Assembly: GCF_965228935.1 (NCBI RefSeq)
Contig: NZ_OZ245846.1
Coordinates: forward strand, 4,774,001 to 4,838,000
DNA length: 64,000 nt
Source of the DNA: Ulvibacterium sp965228935
GTDB lineage: Bacteria > Bacteroidota > Bacteroidia > Flavobacteriales > Flavobacteriaceae
Reading direction: 5' to 3'
Shown here piece after piece: positions 52,032 to 61,786 of this stretch (the stretch's first letter is position 1; the number at the start of each line of letters is the position of its first letter). The translations under genes and the position numbers were made by a program. The notes beneath the pieces are model-generated. The model was given only the letters and a program-made list of their open reading frames with translations, was not told the DNA's origin and ran no database searches.

Positions 52032-53684
52032 TTGAAAAAAACATTAGTTCCCCTACTAAGTACCTTACTCGTTTTATTTCTCGGATGTTCCAAGGATTCT
52101 GATTCCGATCCCACTGATAAGTTGGAACCGGACATAATAGCTCCTGAGGTAGACTTTTCAATAACTGGCTTTGATACCAGTACCACAGAACCCCTGCTCT
52201 TGAAGGGGGAAATCGAAATAAACGTTAATGCAACGGATCAAGGAGGCATTGGGAAAGTGGAAGCTTTTATAGATGACACAAAGGTCGGTGAGGACGTTTC
52301 GTCCCCATATAAAATAGTCGTTGACCTCAATTCATTTTTATCATCCGCCGATAAAGGTTCTGATGATTTCAATGGAGTACTTAAAATTGCTGTTTCCGAT
52401 AAAGCCGGTAACCAAACAACTGTTTCAAAGAGTATTGTTATCACTATCCCTACGGTTTTGATTAAGTTGACCATTCCCGAAGGGTATCTCCGTCCTTTTT
52501 TCAAAACCGTTTATGCGTTCGTATCGGATATGGATGGAAATCTGTTGGAGTCCACCGTAACACCTATTTCACCAACCACCAGGACGCTGACCTTATACGC
52601 CCCGGAGGATTTTGATTTAGAAAAGGAATTTATGTTAACCTTCATGACCTTCAATCAAAGTTCAATCACGAGTTCCTTTGCAACCACCTATCAAAACTTA
52701 ACCCTCGAAAACCCTAAGGAGATTGAGCTAAAAATTCCTGAAAGATTTACTACCATTAACAACCAAATCCTTGAAGCTATCGGGTTCCCAGAACATCTGC
52801 ACTTCATTGGCGATGGCACAGATTACAGAACCAGTCTTTACTCGAGGACCCAGGAATGGCTTTTTTCCGAAATGAGACCGGACACAAGTCCAGAAAGGAC
52901 TTCGAATAAAATATACCTTGGTTACCACTCCATTGAAGATCATACGGACTATTACTATTTGTTTCTTGACCGACCTCTTACAGAAGATTTTCAGTTGGAT
53001 ATAAGTGATTTTGAGAATACTAATTCAGCAACAAAATCCATTTCATTTACCAACTTTCAGCATAGACCAGATATTCAGACCAGTGTTTCCATTTTTGGTT
53101 ACGAAAATGAAGAAGATGTTCAAAACGATATTTACCATACTTTATGGGCCCTGAGAACAGGGAATTTTGCTTTTCCTATGCAGTATAACTACAACAATTC
53201 CTTTTATCAATACAGACATCAAATCAGGATGGAACATTTTTATTCTGAAGGTATCGGACTTCCCAAGGACGAATATACCATACCAAGTTGGACTATAAAC
53301 CCAGTCATTCAAAACAATAAGGTAGTACTTAATAAAACTGGCCAAGGCCATACCGTGGGAAGACTTAATTTAATGAAAGGCAATGAGAGTTTCATCTATG
53401 ATTGGAGAATTCTATTTGATAGTGATAAGACCGACGAGGTAGTGATTCCTAAACTACCGGAAGCATTTCAAAACTCTCCCTTAGCCAATGACATAAGCTC
53501 AGGGGATTTAAACATTCGACAATTGGAAATAAGCAATTTTAACAATATCACTGCCTACGGAGACTACATAACAAAAACCGTAAAAGAACAGAAAGATATC
53601 CATGAAGTATCAGATGGAAGGGAGACCATTTTTATAGCCAATCCATCGGTCTACATACAGTTTAAAGATTTGTTCTTTGATTAG
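52032..53684 (+). CDS. Ig-like domain lipoprotein of unknown function
   Basis: A 550-residue exported protein. The lipobox LFLGC leads into a spacer rich in Asp/Ser, then an Ig-like domain (about 35-140: DVSFSITGFD.., NATDQGGIGKVEAFIDDTKVGEDVSSPYKIVVDLNSF, SDKAGNQTTVSKSIVITIP). The rest (about 150-550) is beta-rich with no recognised family. The start is the TTG at 52032. The gene lies in isolation between the thuA remnant and the cytochrome/propeller operon, convergent with the latter. A surface binding or adhesion role is plausible only by analogy. Confidence 0.7.
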   Translation: MKKTLVPLLSTLLVLFLGCSKDSDSDPTDKLEPDIIAPEVDFSITGFDTSTTEPLLLKGEIEINVNATDQGGIGKVEAFIDDTKVGEDVSSPYKIVVDLNSFLSSADKGSDDFNGVLKIAVSDKAGNQTTVSKSIVITIPTVLIKLTIPEGYLRPFFKTVYAFVSDMDGNLLESTVTPISPTTRTLTLYAPEDFDLEKEFMLTFMTFNQSSITSSFATTYQNLTLENPKEIELKIPERFTTINNQILEAIGFPEHLHFIGDGTDYRTSLYSRTQEWLFSEMRPDTSPERTSNKIYLGYHSIEDHTDYYYLFLDRPLTEDFQLDISDFENTNSATKSISFTNFQHRPDIQTSVSIFGYENEEDVQNDIYHTLWALRTGNFAFPMQYNYNNSFYQYRHQIRMEHFYSEGIGLPKDEYTIPSWTINPVIQNNKVVLNKTGQGHTVGRLNLMKGNESFIYDWRILFDSDKTDEVVIPKLPEAFQNSPLANDISSGDLNIRQLEISNFNNITAYGDYITKTVKEQKDIHEVSDGRETIFIANPSVYIQFKDLFFD

Positions 53685-53747
53685 TCCCTAATCCACACCA
53701 TGATAAATATTTGATACCTATTTGCAGCTCAAATTTGTATTTTGGGC

Positions 53748-54812
53748 CTAAACCCTGTGTAGTTTATAGGGATACACTCCGCCCGCATTCCATTGGCATA
53801 CATAAAGGTTTTTATCCCGATCTACACATACGTCGTGACAGTGCTTAAAGATAGGTTGATCCTGGAGCATCAATTGCAATTTGCCATTTTCATAGATAGG
53901 CTCGGTACCTCCCGGGTTGGAGATTACCTTGTTGTCCTTATCCAAAATTGTAACAAATCCCTTGTTCAGTTGCATATTGTAATTGCCTTCTTGCATCCCG
54001 AAACAGACTCCGGAATAAATATTCTCACCGTCCAAAACTGGGCGGCTTATAAACAGACCGGGCATATAAAATGTCTCCAGATATTCCCCATCCAGGGAAA
54101 AACGCTTAAATGAGTTCTTTATCCTTGCGGAACAAATCAAGGTAGGATTATTTGAATCCCTCGTGTCCAATGCCACGCCATGGGCTTGCTTAAACTTGGA
54201 CTCCTGTAAAAAACTATCGCCTCCGAATTTTCGGATAAATTTGCCTTTTGTGTCATAGTGTAGGATAAACTGTGAGCCATAGCCATCCGCCACATAAATA
54301 TCGCCATTAGGGCCTATGGCCGTTTCTGTAGGTCTATAAGCCGATTTCTCATCGTAGGCACCAACCTTTGAAGGATGATCCAATTCCATGGTAATTTTAC
54401 CATCGAGTGAGCTTTTGATAACTCTACCTAGCCCTGGATCCGTAATGTATAGGAACTCTTCTCCTCCTTCGTCATGTAGGGTAAGACCATGTGCTCCGGG
54501 CAAATTCAATGTCCAGTGATCTAAAAGTTTTCCGGAGGTATCATAGACCAAGATATTGTTCTTCGGATGGTCAGTGAGCATAAAAAGCCTTCCTTGGCGG
54601 TCCATTACCATTTCATGGCAATTATTCACAGGATACTTCTCGGGATTTAAATCTCCCCATTCCTTTTCCAGGCGATATTTGAAATCGCCATGCCCAAGTA
54701 TTACCTTTCCCAATCTTGCCTTTGCCGGCATAATATAGAAAGGAACCGACGAAGCGGCCAAAGTAGCACCGCCAGCACTTAGCGTTTTTCCTAAAAACTT
54801 TCTTCTATCCAC
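53748..54812 (-). CDS. Tat-exported six-bladed beta-propeller protein
   Basis: A 354-residue protein. MDRRKFLGKTLSAGG is a twin-arginine signal. The mature part has repeated NHL/propeller units such as HEMVMDRQGRLFMLTD, AHGLTLHDEGGEEFLYITDPGLGRVIKSSLDGK, TAIGPNGDIYVADGYGSQFILHYDTKGKFIRKFG and FKHCHDVCVDRDKNLYVCQWNAGG. Conserved His residues at blade ends (NCHE, AHGL, KHCHD) could ligand a metal as in peptidylglycine lyases. A GTG start at 54812 follows the DUF1501 stop by 11 bases. Confidence 0.78.
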   Translation of the reverse strand: MDRRKFLGKTLSAGGATLAASSVPFYIMPAKARLGKVILGHGDFKYRLEKEWGDLNPEKYPVNNCHEMVMDRQGRLFMLTDHPKNNILVYDTSGKLLDHWTLNLPGAHGLTLHDEGGEEFLYITDPGLGRVIKSSLDGKITMELDHPSKVGAYDEKSAYRPTETAIGPNGDIYVADGYGSQFILHYDTKGKFIRKFGGDSFLQESKFKQAHGVALDTRDSNNPTLICSARIKNSFKRFSLDGEYLETFYMPGLFISRPVLDGENIYSGVCFGMQEGNYNMQLNKGFVTILDKDNKVISNPGGTEPIYENGKLQLMLQDQPIFKHCHDVCVDRDKNLYVCQWNAGGVYPYKLHRV

Positions 54813-54823
54813 GAATCCCTTTA

Positions 54824-56302
54824 TTACGCCAAAATATCCTTGACCACATGCCCGTGCACATCGGTTAAACGATATCTTCTTCCTTGATGTTTAAAGGTAA
54901 GCCTTTCATGATCTATACCCAAGAGATGCATCAAGGTCGCCTGAAAGTCATGTACATGTACCCCGTTCTGTACCACATTGTAGCTAAACTCGTCCGTCTG
55001 CCCGTAGACCATGCCCGGTTTTACCCCGGCACCGGCCATCCACATGGTAAAACAGCCCGGATGGTGATCCCTGCCATAGTTATCCGCTGTTAATCTGCCC
55101 TGTGAAAAACTGGTCCGGCCAAACTCACCGCCCCAAATCACCAAAGTGTCCTCCAAAAGCCCTCTTTGCTTCAAATCGGTAATGAGTCCAGCTGTGGCCT
55201 GGTCCGTGCTTAAAGCCTGTCTTTTGATTCCCCTTGGGAGTCCGCCATGTTGGTCCCAACCCATATGGTACAATTGGATGAATTTAACATCCTTTTCGGC
55301 CAAGCGCCTCGCTTGAAGACAATTGGCCGCATAAGTACCGGGTATCTTTGCATCCTCACCATATAGCCCATAAATATGATCCGGTTCATTGGAAGTATCC
55401 ACGGCGTCCGGCACCGAACTTTGCATGCGATACGCCATTTCGTACTGGTTGATCTTTGATTGAATTTCCGGATCTTTCCAAATATCGTATTGATGGTTGT
55501 TCAATTCCGAAATATAATCCAACGCCCTTCTACGATCGTGGTCATGAACGCCGTGAGGGTTGTTCAAATATAGAACGGGATCCTTGCCTGATCGGAACTG
55601 TACCCCTTGGTGATGGGACGGAAGAAAACCATTGCCCCAAGCTGCAGAACTTAAGGGCTGGGCACCTCCGCCTTTTGAGAGCATTACCACAAAATTGGGC
55701 AAGTCCTTATTGTCACTTCCCAATCCGTAGCTCAACCAAGAGCCAATGGAGGGCCTACCACTCAGCTGTGATCCCGTCTGAACGAACATTACGGCAGGCT
55801 CATGGTTAATGGCCTCGGTATACATGGACTTGATAATGCAAAGATCATCCACCACCTTAGCTGTGTATGGAAAAAGTTCGCTGACCCAAGCACCGGATTG
55901 CCCATATTGCTTAAAGCCATAAATTGACTGTACCAAGGGAAACGTGGACTGGGATGTGACCATTCCGGAGTTCCGCTGGGTACCCCGTACAGAATCTGGA
56001 ATTTCCTGTCCATGCCATTTGGCCAATCCCGGTTTGTAGTCAAAGGTTTCTATTTGGGAAGGTCCACCGCTCTGAAATAAATAGATAATCCGCTTCGCCT
56101 TGGCCGGAAAATGGGTCCCGTTCAATACTCCGCCGCTATTATTTAGCATAGGAACGTTTTTAGGGCCCAATACATTATTTGCCAACACATTTGTCGGGCC
56201 CAGTAGACTGGAGAGTGCTATAGAACCAAAACCCATTGAGGCTTTTTTTAGAAAACCCCTTCGGGTATCCTCAAATTTTTGCTTTTCCTGAAACTCGTTC
56301 AT
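54824..56302 (-). CDS. DUF1501-domain Tat-exported protein
   Basis: A protein of about 492 residues (ATG at 56302, preferred over a TTG). The N-terminus contains RRGFLKKASMGFGS, a twin-arginine export signal. The DUF1501 fold is sulfatase/alkaline-phosphatase-like, and several conserved acidic and histidine positions are visible (YHMGWDQHGGLP, VIWGGEFGRTSFSQ, GRDHHPGCFTMWMAGAGVKPG). The usual nucleophile cannot be confirmed. It is 12 bases downstream of the DUF1553 cytochrome gene in the same operon. Such pairs are characteristic of planctomycetes but recur in marine Bacteroidota. Confidence 0.8.
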   Translation of the reverse strand: MNEFQEKQKFEDTRRGFLKKASMGFGSIALSSLLGPTNVLANNVLGPKNVPMLNNSGGVLNGTHFPAKAKRIIYLFQSGGPSQIETFDYKPGLAKWHGQEIPDSVRGTQRNSGMVTSQSTFPLVQSIYGFKQYGQSGAWVSELFPYTAKVVDDLCIIKSMYTEAINHEPAVMFVQTGSQLSGRPSIGSWLSYGLGSDNKDLPNFVVMLSKGGGAQPLSSAAWGNGFLPSHHQGVQFRSGKDPVLYLNNPHGVHDHDRRRALDYISELNNHQYDIWKDPEIQSKINQYEMAYRMQSSVPDAVDTSNEPDHIYGLYGEDAKIPGTYAANCLQARRLAEKDVKFIQLYHMGWDQHGGLPRGIKRQALSTDQATAGLITDLKQRGLLEDTLVIWGGEFGRTSFSQGRLTADNYGRDHHPGCFTMWMAGAGVKPGMVYGQTDEFSYNVVQNGVHVHDFQATLMHLLGIDHERLTFKHQGRRYRLTDVHGHVVKDILA

Positions 56303-56313
56303 AACCAAATGAT

Positions 56314-59300
56314 TTATCTTAACGTATACCCTTCCGAAGTATTCATAATTCCATTTATAACTGTGGCCAAGGCCGCTACTTGAATCGGATCAGAGGTGCT
56401 TCTTATTTTTGTTTCACCCATACCCAAGTAGGCCAAGGCATCTTCTTTTTTTATCGAAAAACGTTCCAATTCATCATCGTAAAACTTTTTCAGCAAGTTC
56501 AATTCCAAGATTTCGGGAGCCCTTCCCGTACTCAATTGAAACGCCTGTTCCAGTTGCTCTTCGGTATGATTTCCGGTTTGCTCAATAATGTTTTCCGCCA
56601 ATACATAGGAAGCTTCAACAAACTGAGGATCGTTCAGCAACACCAATGCCTGTAAAGGGGTGCTTGTTTGTCTTCTGCTCACCGTACATACACTTCGATC
56701 CCCCACATCAAAAATCTGCATGGAAGGTGGGGCCGATGTACGCTTCCAGATGGTATAGAGACTTCTGCGATAGAGCCCCTCCCCGGGTTCCTGTTTATAC
56801 CGATAACGCCAAGGTTTGTTACTGATTTCGTCCCATAGGCCCTCTGGCTGATAGGGATAAACGCTAGGGCCCCCAACTTTTGGGGAAAGCAGTCCACTTA
56901 TGGCCAAGGCATTGTCCCTGACCATTTCAGCGGTCATACGCCTAATGGGGCCGCGGGCCAATAATACATTATCCGTATCAATTTCAAGTAGCTTCGGTCT
57001 TATCTCGGAATTTTGTTGGTACGTAGCCGACATAACTATGAGTTTATGCATCTCTTTGATATCCCAACCGGTTTCCATGAACTCTACGGCCAACCAATCC
57101 AACAACTCAGGGTGAGAAGGAAGATTTCCTTGATTTCCAAAATCGTCGGATGTGGCCACCAGACCGCGACCAAAATGCATCTGCCATAATCGATTGACAA
57201 AAACTCTTGAGGTCAAGGGATTATCCTTATCGAACAACCATTGGGAAAGTCCCAACCTATTTCTTGGCAAATCTTCACTAAAAGGCATGATGATTTCGGG
57301 AACGTCGGGAACCACTTCTTCCGTGGGGGCATCGTACATACCGCGATCGAGTACATAAGTGGGGCGAGGTTCCGGGAGGTCACCAAGAACCATAATCTCC
57401 CTAATAGGTTCCAGTTCCTCGATTCTTTCCTTTCGTAACCGTTGCAACCTCAAACGTTCCTGTTCCGTTTTTTGATCGATTGAGGTGTAATAGAAATCCT
57501 TTAAGAAATTGTCGTTCCTGTCCCCATCCATCATTTTTAGGGCTTCTTCCGGAGCAACATCATAAATTACTTCCAAGGCCGACAACTCCCTATCATAGAT
57601 TTTAAGGTTGTCTATCCCCCCGTCCTTAAATGTTTTGAACTTATCGCGAACGCCCATGGTAAAACCATAAAATGGATAGTTATGGACGTTTTTTCGAAAT
57701 AATATGGATTTATAAAGGTTGTCGATTTCAACTTCTACAGGAGCTTCCTGGCCATTCACATAGATATGTACGCCATCTGCCTTGGCCAATCCATCGTAGG
57801 AAACCGTGACATGGCTCCATTGCTTTTCAGGAATAGGCTTCTTGGTCTTTACCTGTATGGCATTGCTAGGCCATGATCTTGCTATAATGAATTTTAGGTG
57901 ATTGTTCTCCAAATGCATGGAATACCCCTTTAGTCCCAATCGGGTTTCCTCACAGTGGGTAAAAAGGGAGGCTTCTTCATAAACTTTGTCCGGAAAAGCA
58001 TTTACCGATACCGTGAAGGGATCGGACTGGTCAAACCAACCTACTTTCTCGGGTAAGGTAATGGCGGTGTAGTCGCTAAAGAATACCGCCTTTCCACTTA
58101 CCCCTTTTTTAAGTTCGGGCTCCTTGACCAAGGCCATGTTCCCATTGCTATTCCCGCTCTGGGTATAAAACGTTTTTGCATCCTTTGGAATAAAATTATC
58201 GAAATTCAGTCGGGCCACCAGACCTTTTTTGAGCCCCTTTTGCAAGTCATCTTCAAGATTGTTTCTGAGATTGGCGGCTTGTATTTCCTTCAGCTTTTCG
58301 CTCTGTACGGAGGCCAGTTCCTTTTTGGTAGCATTTATGTTGGTATCAATATATTCCAATACCTGCTCCTGCTCCTTATTGGTCAACAAAAGTGATGGCC
58401 CCGGAACCTGACCTGGGCCATAAACTGCGGTACCCAGCTCATTTGTACTATTAAAAAAGGCAAATAGTTCGTAATGGTCCTTTTGACTGATCGGGTCATA
58501 TTTGTGATCGTGGCACCGGGCACATTCCACACTCAATCCCAAAAATGCTTTCCCTACGGTTAGGGTCCGATCGGCCACATATTCCACCCGATATTCTTCA
58601 AAAACAATACCGGCCTCGGAGTTTCTTTTATGTAATCTATTAAAGGCCGTGGCCAGTTTACTTTCTTGGGTCGGATTTTCAATGAGATCGCCGGCCAACT
58701 GCCAAGTGGTAAACTGTTCATAAGACATATTTTCGTTAAACGCCTTGATGACCCAATCGCGGTAAGGGCTAAAATCCCGATGTTTGTCATCTAAATACCC
58801 ATCGCTATCCGCATACCGAGCCACGTCCATCCATTCCGCCGCCATTCGTTCCCCGTAGGCCGGGGACGCCAAAAGTCGGTCTACCACCTTCTCGTACGCT
58901 TGGTCGGTAGTATCGTTTACAAAGTCTTGTATCTGTTGTAAGGTTGGCGGCAGACCGATCAGATCAAAGTTCAGTCTCCGTATTAAACTCTCCTTGGTCG
59001 CCCTTTCAGAAGGAACCAGTTTTTCCTTTTCCAACCTGCTACCGATAAAAAGGTCGATTTCATTATTGGCCCAATCCTTTTTGGAAACTTCTGGTAATTC
59101 CTCTTTTTTGGGGACAATGAAGGACCAATGGGGCTTATACTGCGCACCTTGTTCTACCCATTTGACCAGGGTCGCGATTTCCTTTTCGCTAAGCTCTACC
59201 TTAAACTCGGGGGGCGGCATTTTGACCTCAGGATCTTCTGAGAGCATACGTCTTACTATTTCGCTCTTCCCCGGTCTGCCTTGAACCACTGGATGCTTTC

Positions 59301-59550
59301 CAGAACCTTCCAGCGCTTCGTAGGCATTTTCAGCAAGATCCAGCCGAAGTCCAGCCTTTTGATTGGCCATATCCGGACCATGGCAAGCAAAACATTTGTC
59401 GGAAAGTATAGGCTTTACATGGTAATTGAAATCAATCCGGTCTGGGAGTTCCTCATAAGCCGTTTCAATTCGATCCGGAATATTCCAACCACAACCCGAA
59501 AGGATTATTACCGATAAACACCCTAGTATTAGTTTTCTGTATGCTATCAT
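56314..59550 (-). CDS. Planctomycete-type cytochrome/DUF1549/LamG/DUF1553 lipoprotein
   Basis: A protein of about 1078 residues (ATG at 59550). Lipobox ILSGC follows the signal. A cytochrome-type domain carries CFACH around residues 53-57 with an axial methionine candidate in VKMPPPEF. DUF1549 follows (NEIDLFIGSRLEKEKLVPSERATKESLIRRLNFDLIGLPPT), with a second CARCHDHKYDP heme motif. Then come a LamG-like domain (about 480-700) and DUF1553 (DKDNPLTSRVFVNRLWQMHFGRGLVATSDDFGNQGNLPSHPELLDWLA). The two hemes suggest electron transfer outside the cytoplasm. It leads the operon with DUF1501 and the propeller protein. Confidence 0.85.
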   Translation of the reverse strand: MIAYRKLILGCLSVIILSGCGWNIPDRIETAYEELPDRIDFNYHVKPILSDKCFACHGPDMANQKAGLRLDLAENAYEALEGSGKHPVVQGRPGKSEIVRRMLSEDPEVKMPPPEFKVELSEKEIATLVKWVEQGAQYKPHWSFIVPKKEELPEVSKKDWANNEIDLFIGSRLEKEKLVPSERATKESLIRRLNFDLIGLPPTLQQIQDFVNDTTDQAYEKVVDRLLASPAYGERMAAEWMDVARYADSDGYLDDKHRDFSPYRDWVIKAFNENMSYEQFTTWQLAGDLIENPTQESKLATAFNRLHKRNSEAGIVFEEYRVEYVADRTLTVGKAFLGLSVECARCHDHKYDPISQKDHYELFAFFNSTNELGTAVYGPGQVPGPSLLLTNKEQEQVLEYIDTNINATKKELASVQSEKLKEIQAANLRNNLEDDLQKGLKKGLVARLNFDNFIPKDAKTFYTQSGNSNGNMALVKEPELKKGVSGKAVFFSDYTAITLPEKVGWFDQSDPFTVSVNAFPDKVYEEASLFTHCEETRLGLKGYSMHLENNHLKFIIARSWPSNAIQVKTKKPIPEKQWSHVTVSYDGLAKADGVHIYVNGQEAPVEVEIDNLYKSILFRKNVHNYPFYGFTMGVRDKFKTFKDGGIDNLKIYDRELSALEVIYDVAPEEALKMMDGDRNDNFLKDFYYTSIDQKTEQERLRLQRLRKERIEELEPIREIMVLGDLPEPRPTYVLDRGMYDAPTEEVVPDVPEIIMPFSEDLPRNRLGLSQWLFDKDNPLTSRVFVNRLWQMHFGRGLVATSDDFGNQGNLPSHPELLDWLAVEFMETGWDIKEMHKLIVMSATYQQNSEIRPKLLEIDTDNVLLARGPIRRMTAEMVRDNALAISGLLSPKVGGPSVYPYQPEGLWDEISNKPWRYRYKQEPGEGLYRRSLYTIWKRTSAPPSMQIFDVGDRSVCTVSRRQTSTPLQALVLLNDPQFVEASYVLAENIIEQTGNHTEEQLEQAFQLSTGRAPEILELNLLKKFYDDELERFSIKKEDALAYLGMGETKIRSTSDPIQVAALATVINGIMNTSEGYTLR

Positions 59551-59568
59551 AATCAATTGTCAATCAAT

Positions 59569-59576
59569 CAAATATA
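59569..59576 (-). promoter_or_regulatory. -7 box of the DUF1553 operon
   Basis: The minus strand reads TATATTTG here, matching TAnnTTTG, 19 bases before the DUF1553 ATG. The -33 region is weak. Confidence 0.5.
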
Positions 59577-59609
59577 ATTATAATGCCAAGCGAAGTTCAG
59601 GTATAAAAA

Positions 59610-59624
59610 CAGTTTTATTAACTG
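59610..59624. promoter_or_regulatory. Inverted repeat in the divergent promoter region
   Basis: CAGTT-TTATT-AACTG is a perfect 5-base inverted repeat located between the DUF1553 promoter and the winged-helix regulator gene. It is a candidate operator for that regulator. Confidence 0.4.
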
Positions 59625-59667
59625 TTAATAATAAATTCATACCTTTAGTAAAACGTAGGTTTGAAGC

Positions 59668-60876
59668 ATGGTAAAGGAGGAATTTCACGGTATCGTTGAA
59701 AAAATCATAGCCAGTAAATCCTTTGGAAGATCGGGTACCTATGCCAATCTTTTAAGGTACTTGGTGGCCTGTTCCCTAAATAAAAATGTGCCCAAGGAAA
59801 CTACGATCGCCTCTGAAATTTTTGGAAAAACCGATTTCGATCCCTCGCAAAGTACCTTAATTCGGGTATATGTTTATAATCTACGCAAAAAACTAAAGGC
59901 GTACTATCAAAATGAAGGCAATGTTGATGAAAAACAATTGACCATACCTAAGGGAAGCTATGCCATTGAAGTCATTGAAAAGAAGGATTCCATTTCAAAA
60001 CAGTCCCCATCCCATCGTAAAAAATGGATTATTCCAATAGTTACGGCCTTACTTCTATCACTTGCATTGAATCTCTATCAGGGCACTTTGAACGGAGAAA
60101 AATCTATCATCAACAAAGACGGACTTTGGGGGGATTTAATAGAGAGCGAGCTTCCGACTATGTTGGTAATGGGCGATCTCTTTGTTTATAATGAACGGGA
60201 TACCATAATGCAGTTAACCCGGACCATACGAGATCCCAGCATAAATTCCTTGCAGGAGTTTGAAGTCTTCAAATCAAATAATACAAAGGTCAATACAGAA
60301 ATTGAAGCGTTGACGTACACTCATCTTATATTAGGTAGTGCCCAATGGATAAAGAAACTTTCGGAGGTTTTTTACTCTATCGATAAAAGTTTTATTATCC
60401 GTACCATGTCCAGATTTAATCCAAAACAACTTCAGGACTATGATATTATCGTTGTTGGCATGCAAAAGACTCTGGGTGTCTTCCAGTCGTTTTATAAGGA
60501 TTCGGCTTTTGACTATGATGTCGAGAATGACGCATTCCTATATAAGCCTGATGGAAATGGTGAGACCCTGATTTACAAACCAAGGGGGAATGCGGATTCG
60601 TATCATACGGACTATAGCCTCTTGACCAAAGTTCCGGGGCCAAATGGCAATACCATCTATCTTTTTTCGGGAATCTGGGATACGGGTGCCACTCAAAGCC
60701 TTAAGAATTTTACCGAAGCTAAATTGTTACAAGGATTGGAAGCGGAACTCCAATCTAAATTTGGCTATATCCCCAAGTATTATGAGGTTTTTCTTGAGGT
60801 CAATGGAATAGATAGAATGGAACTCAGCAGTAAAATTCTGTACCTTCATGAATTAAATTATGATTCCGAACCTTAA
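59668..60876 (+). CDS. Membrane-anchored winged-helix regulator (CadC-like layout)
   Basis: A 402-residue protein. Residues 1-105 are a winged-helix DNA-binding domain of the type LLRYLVACSLNKNVPKETTIASEIFGKTDFDPSQSTLIRVYVYNLRKKLKAYY, ending in IPKGSYAIEV. A transmembrane helix follows (about 121-140, IIPIVTALLLSLALNLY). The C-terminal 260 residues are extracytoplasmic, with a substrate-binding-like fold not recognised by eye. Divergence from the DUF1553 operon, with a 117-base shared promoter region, suggests direct sensing of an external signal. TAGGTTTG four bases before the ATG may be a near-leaderless promoter. Confidence 0.78.
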   Translation: MVKEEFHGIVEKIIASKSFGRSGTYANLLRYLVACSLNKNVPKETTIASEIFGKTDFDPSQSTLIRVYVYNLRKKLKAYYQNEGNVDEKQLTIPKGSYAIEVIEKKDSISKQSPSHRKKWIIPIVTALLLSLALNLYQGTLNGEKSIINKDGLWGDLIESELPTMLVMGDLFVYNERDTIMQLTRTIRDPSINSLQEFEVFKSNNTKVNTEIEALTYTHLILGSAQWIKKLSEVFYSIDKSFIIRTMSRFNPKQLQDYDIIVVGMQKTLGVFQSFYKDSAFDYDVENDAFLYKPDGNGETLIYKPRGNADSYHTDYSLLTKVPGPNGNTIYLFSGIWDTGATQSLKNFTEAKLLQGLEAELQSKFGYIPKYYEVFLEVNGIDRMELSSKILYLHELNYDSEP

Positions 60877-60933
60877 CCGTTTCGAGAATAAAACGTATTA
60901 TTAATCCTCTAAATCATTAATGTCTTGAGAGAA

Positions 60934-61755
60934 ATGAAAACAGTGTTCAGTTGTGTTGTGCTAGTTCTTGCTTTTGCCTGTAAAACCGAAAAAAAAGCGG
61001 ACACTACTATCTCCGAAGAATCCCCGAAAAGTGAGGCGGTTATTCTAAGTCCTAAAGAAAAACAGGGAAAGGAACTTCTTGAGAATTGTCTCAAAGCCCA
61101 TGGAGGAATGGATATCTGGAAATCCTTTGTGGGACTGGAATACAACCTTGATGACAATGGCAAGCAAGTCTATCAGCTTACCCATTTAAAGGACAGGCGT
61201 GCTTATCTTAAATCAAAAAAATACAAGGTCGGTTTTGATGGAAAAGTTGCTTGGGCAGTCCCTGATGCAAGCGGGGTATCGGGGAAATCGGCCGCCTTTT
61301 ACTATAATCTGGATTTTTATTTCATTGGGCTACCCTTTCTTTTGATGGATCCGGGGGTAAACGTCAGCTATGCGGGAAAAACCACAATAAATGACAGGAC
61401 ATTCGAATCCTTAAAAGTAACATTTGGTTCGGAAGTGGGTCTTACCCCGGAGGATGTATATTATCTTTATATCGATCCAGAAACCTATCTCATGGAAATC
61501 CTTACGTATTCCGTTTCCTATTTTGACAAGGAAAATTCCAAGGTAAGCAGTGCAAAGGTCTATTCCGATTATAAAAAAGTGCAAGGGTTGATGATGCCGC
61601 ACAAAATGGAAAATTTTGAATGGAAAGAGGGTACAATGGGGAAAAGCAAGAACCACTTGCGCATTTTTAGCGACATACAATTTCTAAAGGAAATTTCAAA
61701 TGAAGAAGTTTTTGAAGTACCACAGGATGCGGTTGTCGAAAAGTTAAGGGATTAG
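60934..61755 (+). CDS. DUF6503-family lipoprotein
   Basis: A protein of about 273 residues, with the ATG at 60934 chosen over a TTG nine bases earlier. The lipobox is LAFAC (Cys about residue 14). The mature protein begins with a Lys/Ser-rich linker. The DUF6503 core includes AHGGMDIWKSFVGLEYNL, a repeated beta layout, and the YLYIDPETYLMEILTYSVSYF block. It resembles LolA-like lipid-binding proteins in layout, but that is only a suggestion. It is co-directional with the winged-helix regulator and converges on the CxxCH gene. Confidence 0.72.
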   Translation: MKTVFSCVVLVLAFACKTEKKADTTISEESPKSEAVILSPKEKQGKELLENCLKAHGGMDIWKSFVGLEYNLDDNGKQVYQLTHLKDRRAYLKSKKYKVGFDGKVAWAVPDASGVSGKSAAFYYNLDFYFIGLPFLLMDPGVNVSYAGKTTINDRTFESLKVTFGSEVGLTPEDVYYLYIDPETYLMEILTYSVSYFDKENSKVSSAKVYSDYKKVQGLMMPHKMENFEWKEGTMGKSKNHLRIFSDIQFLKEISNEEVFEVPQDAVVEKLRD

Positions 61756-61786
61756 GTTTTTGTGCCGTATCCTAATTAGTAAGACC

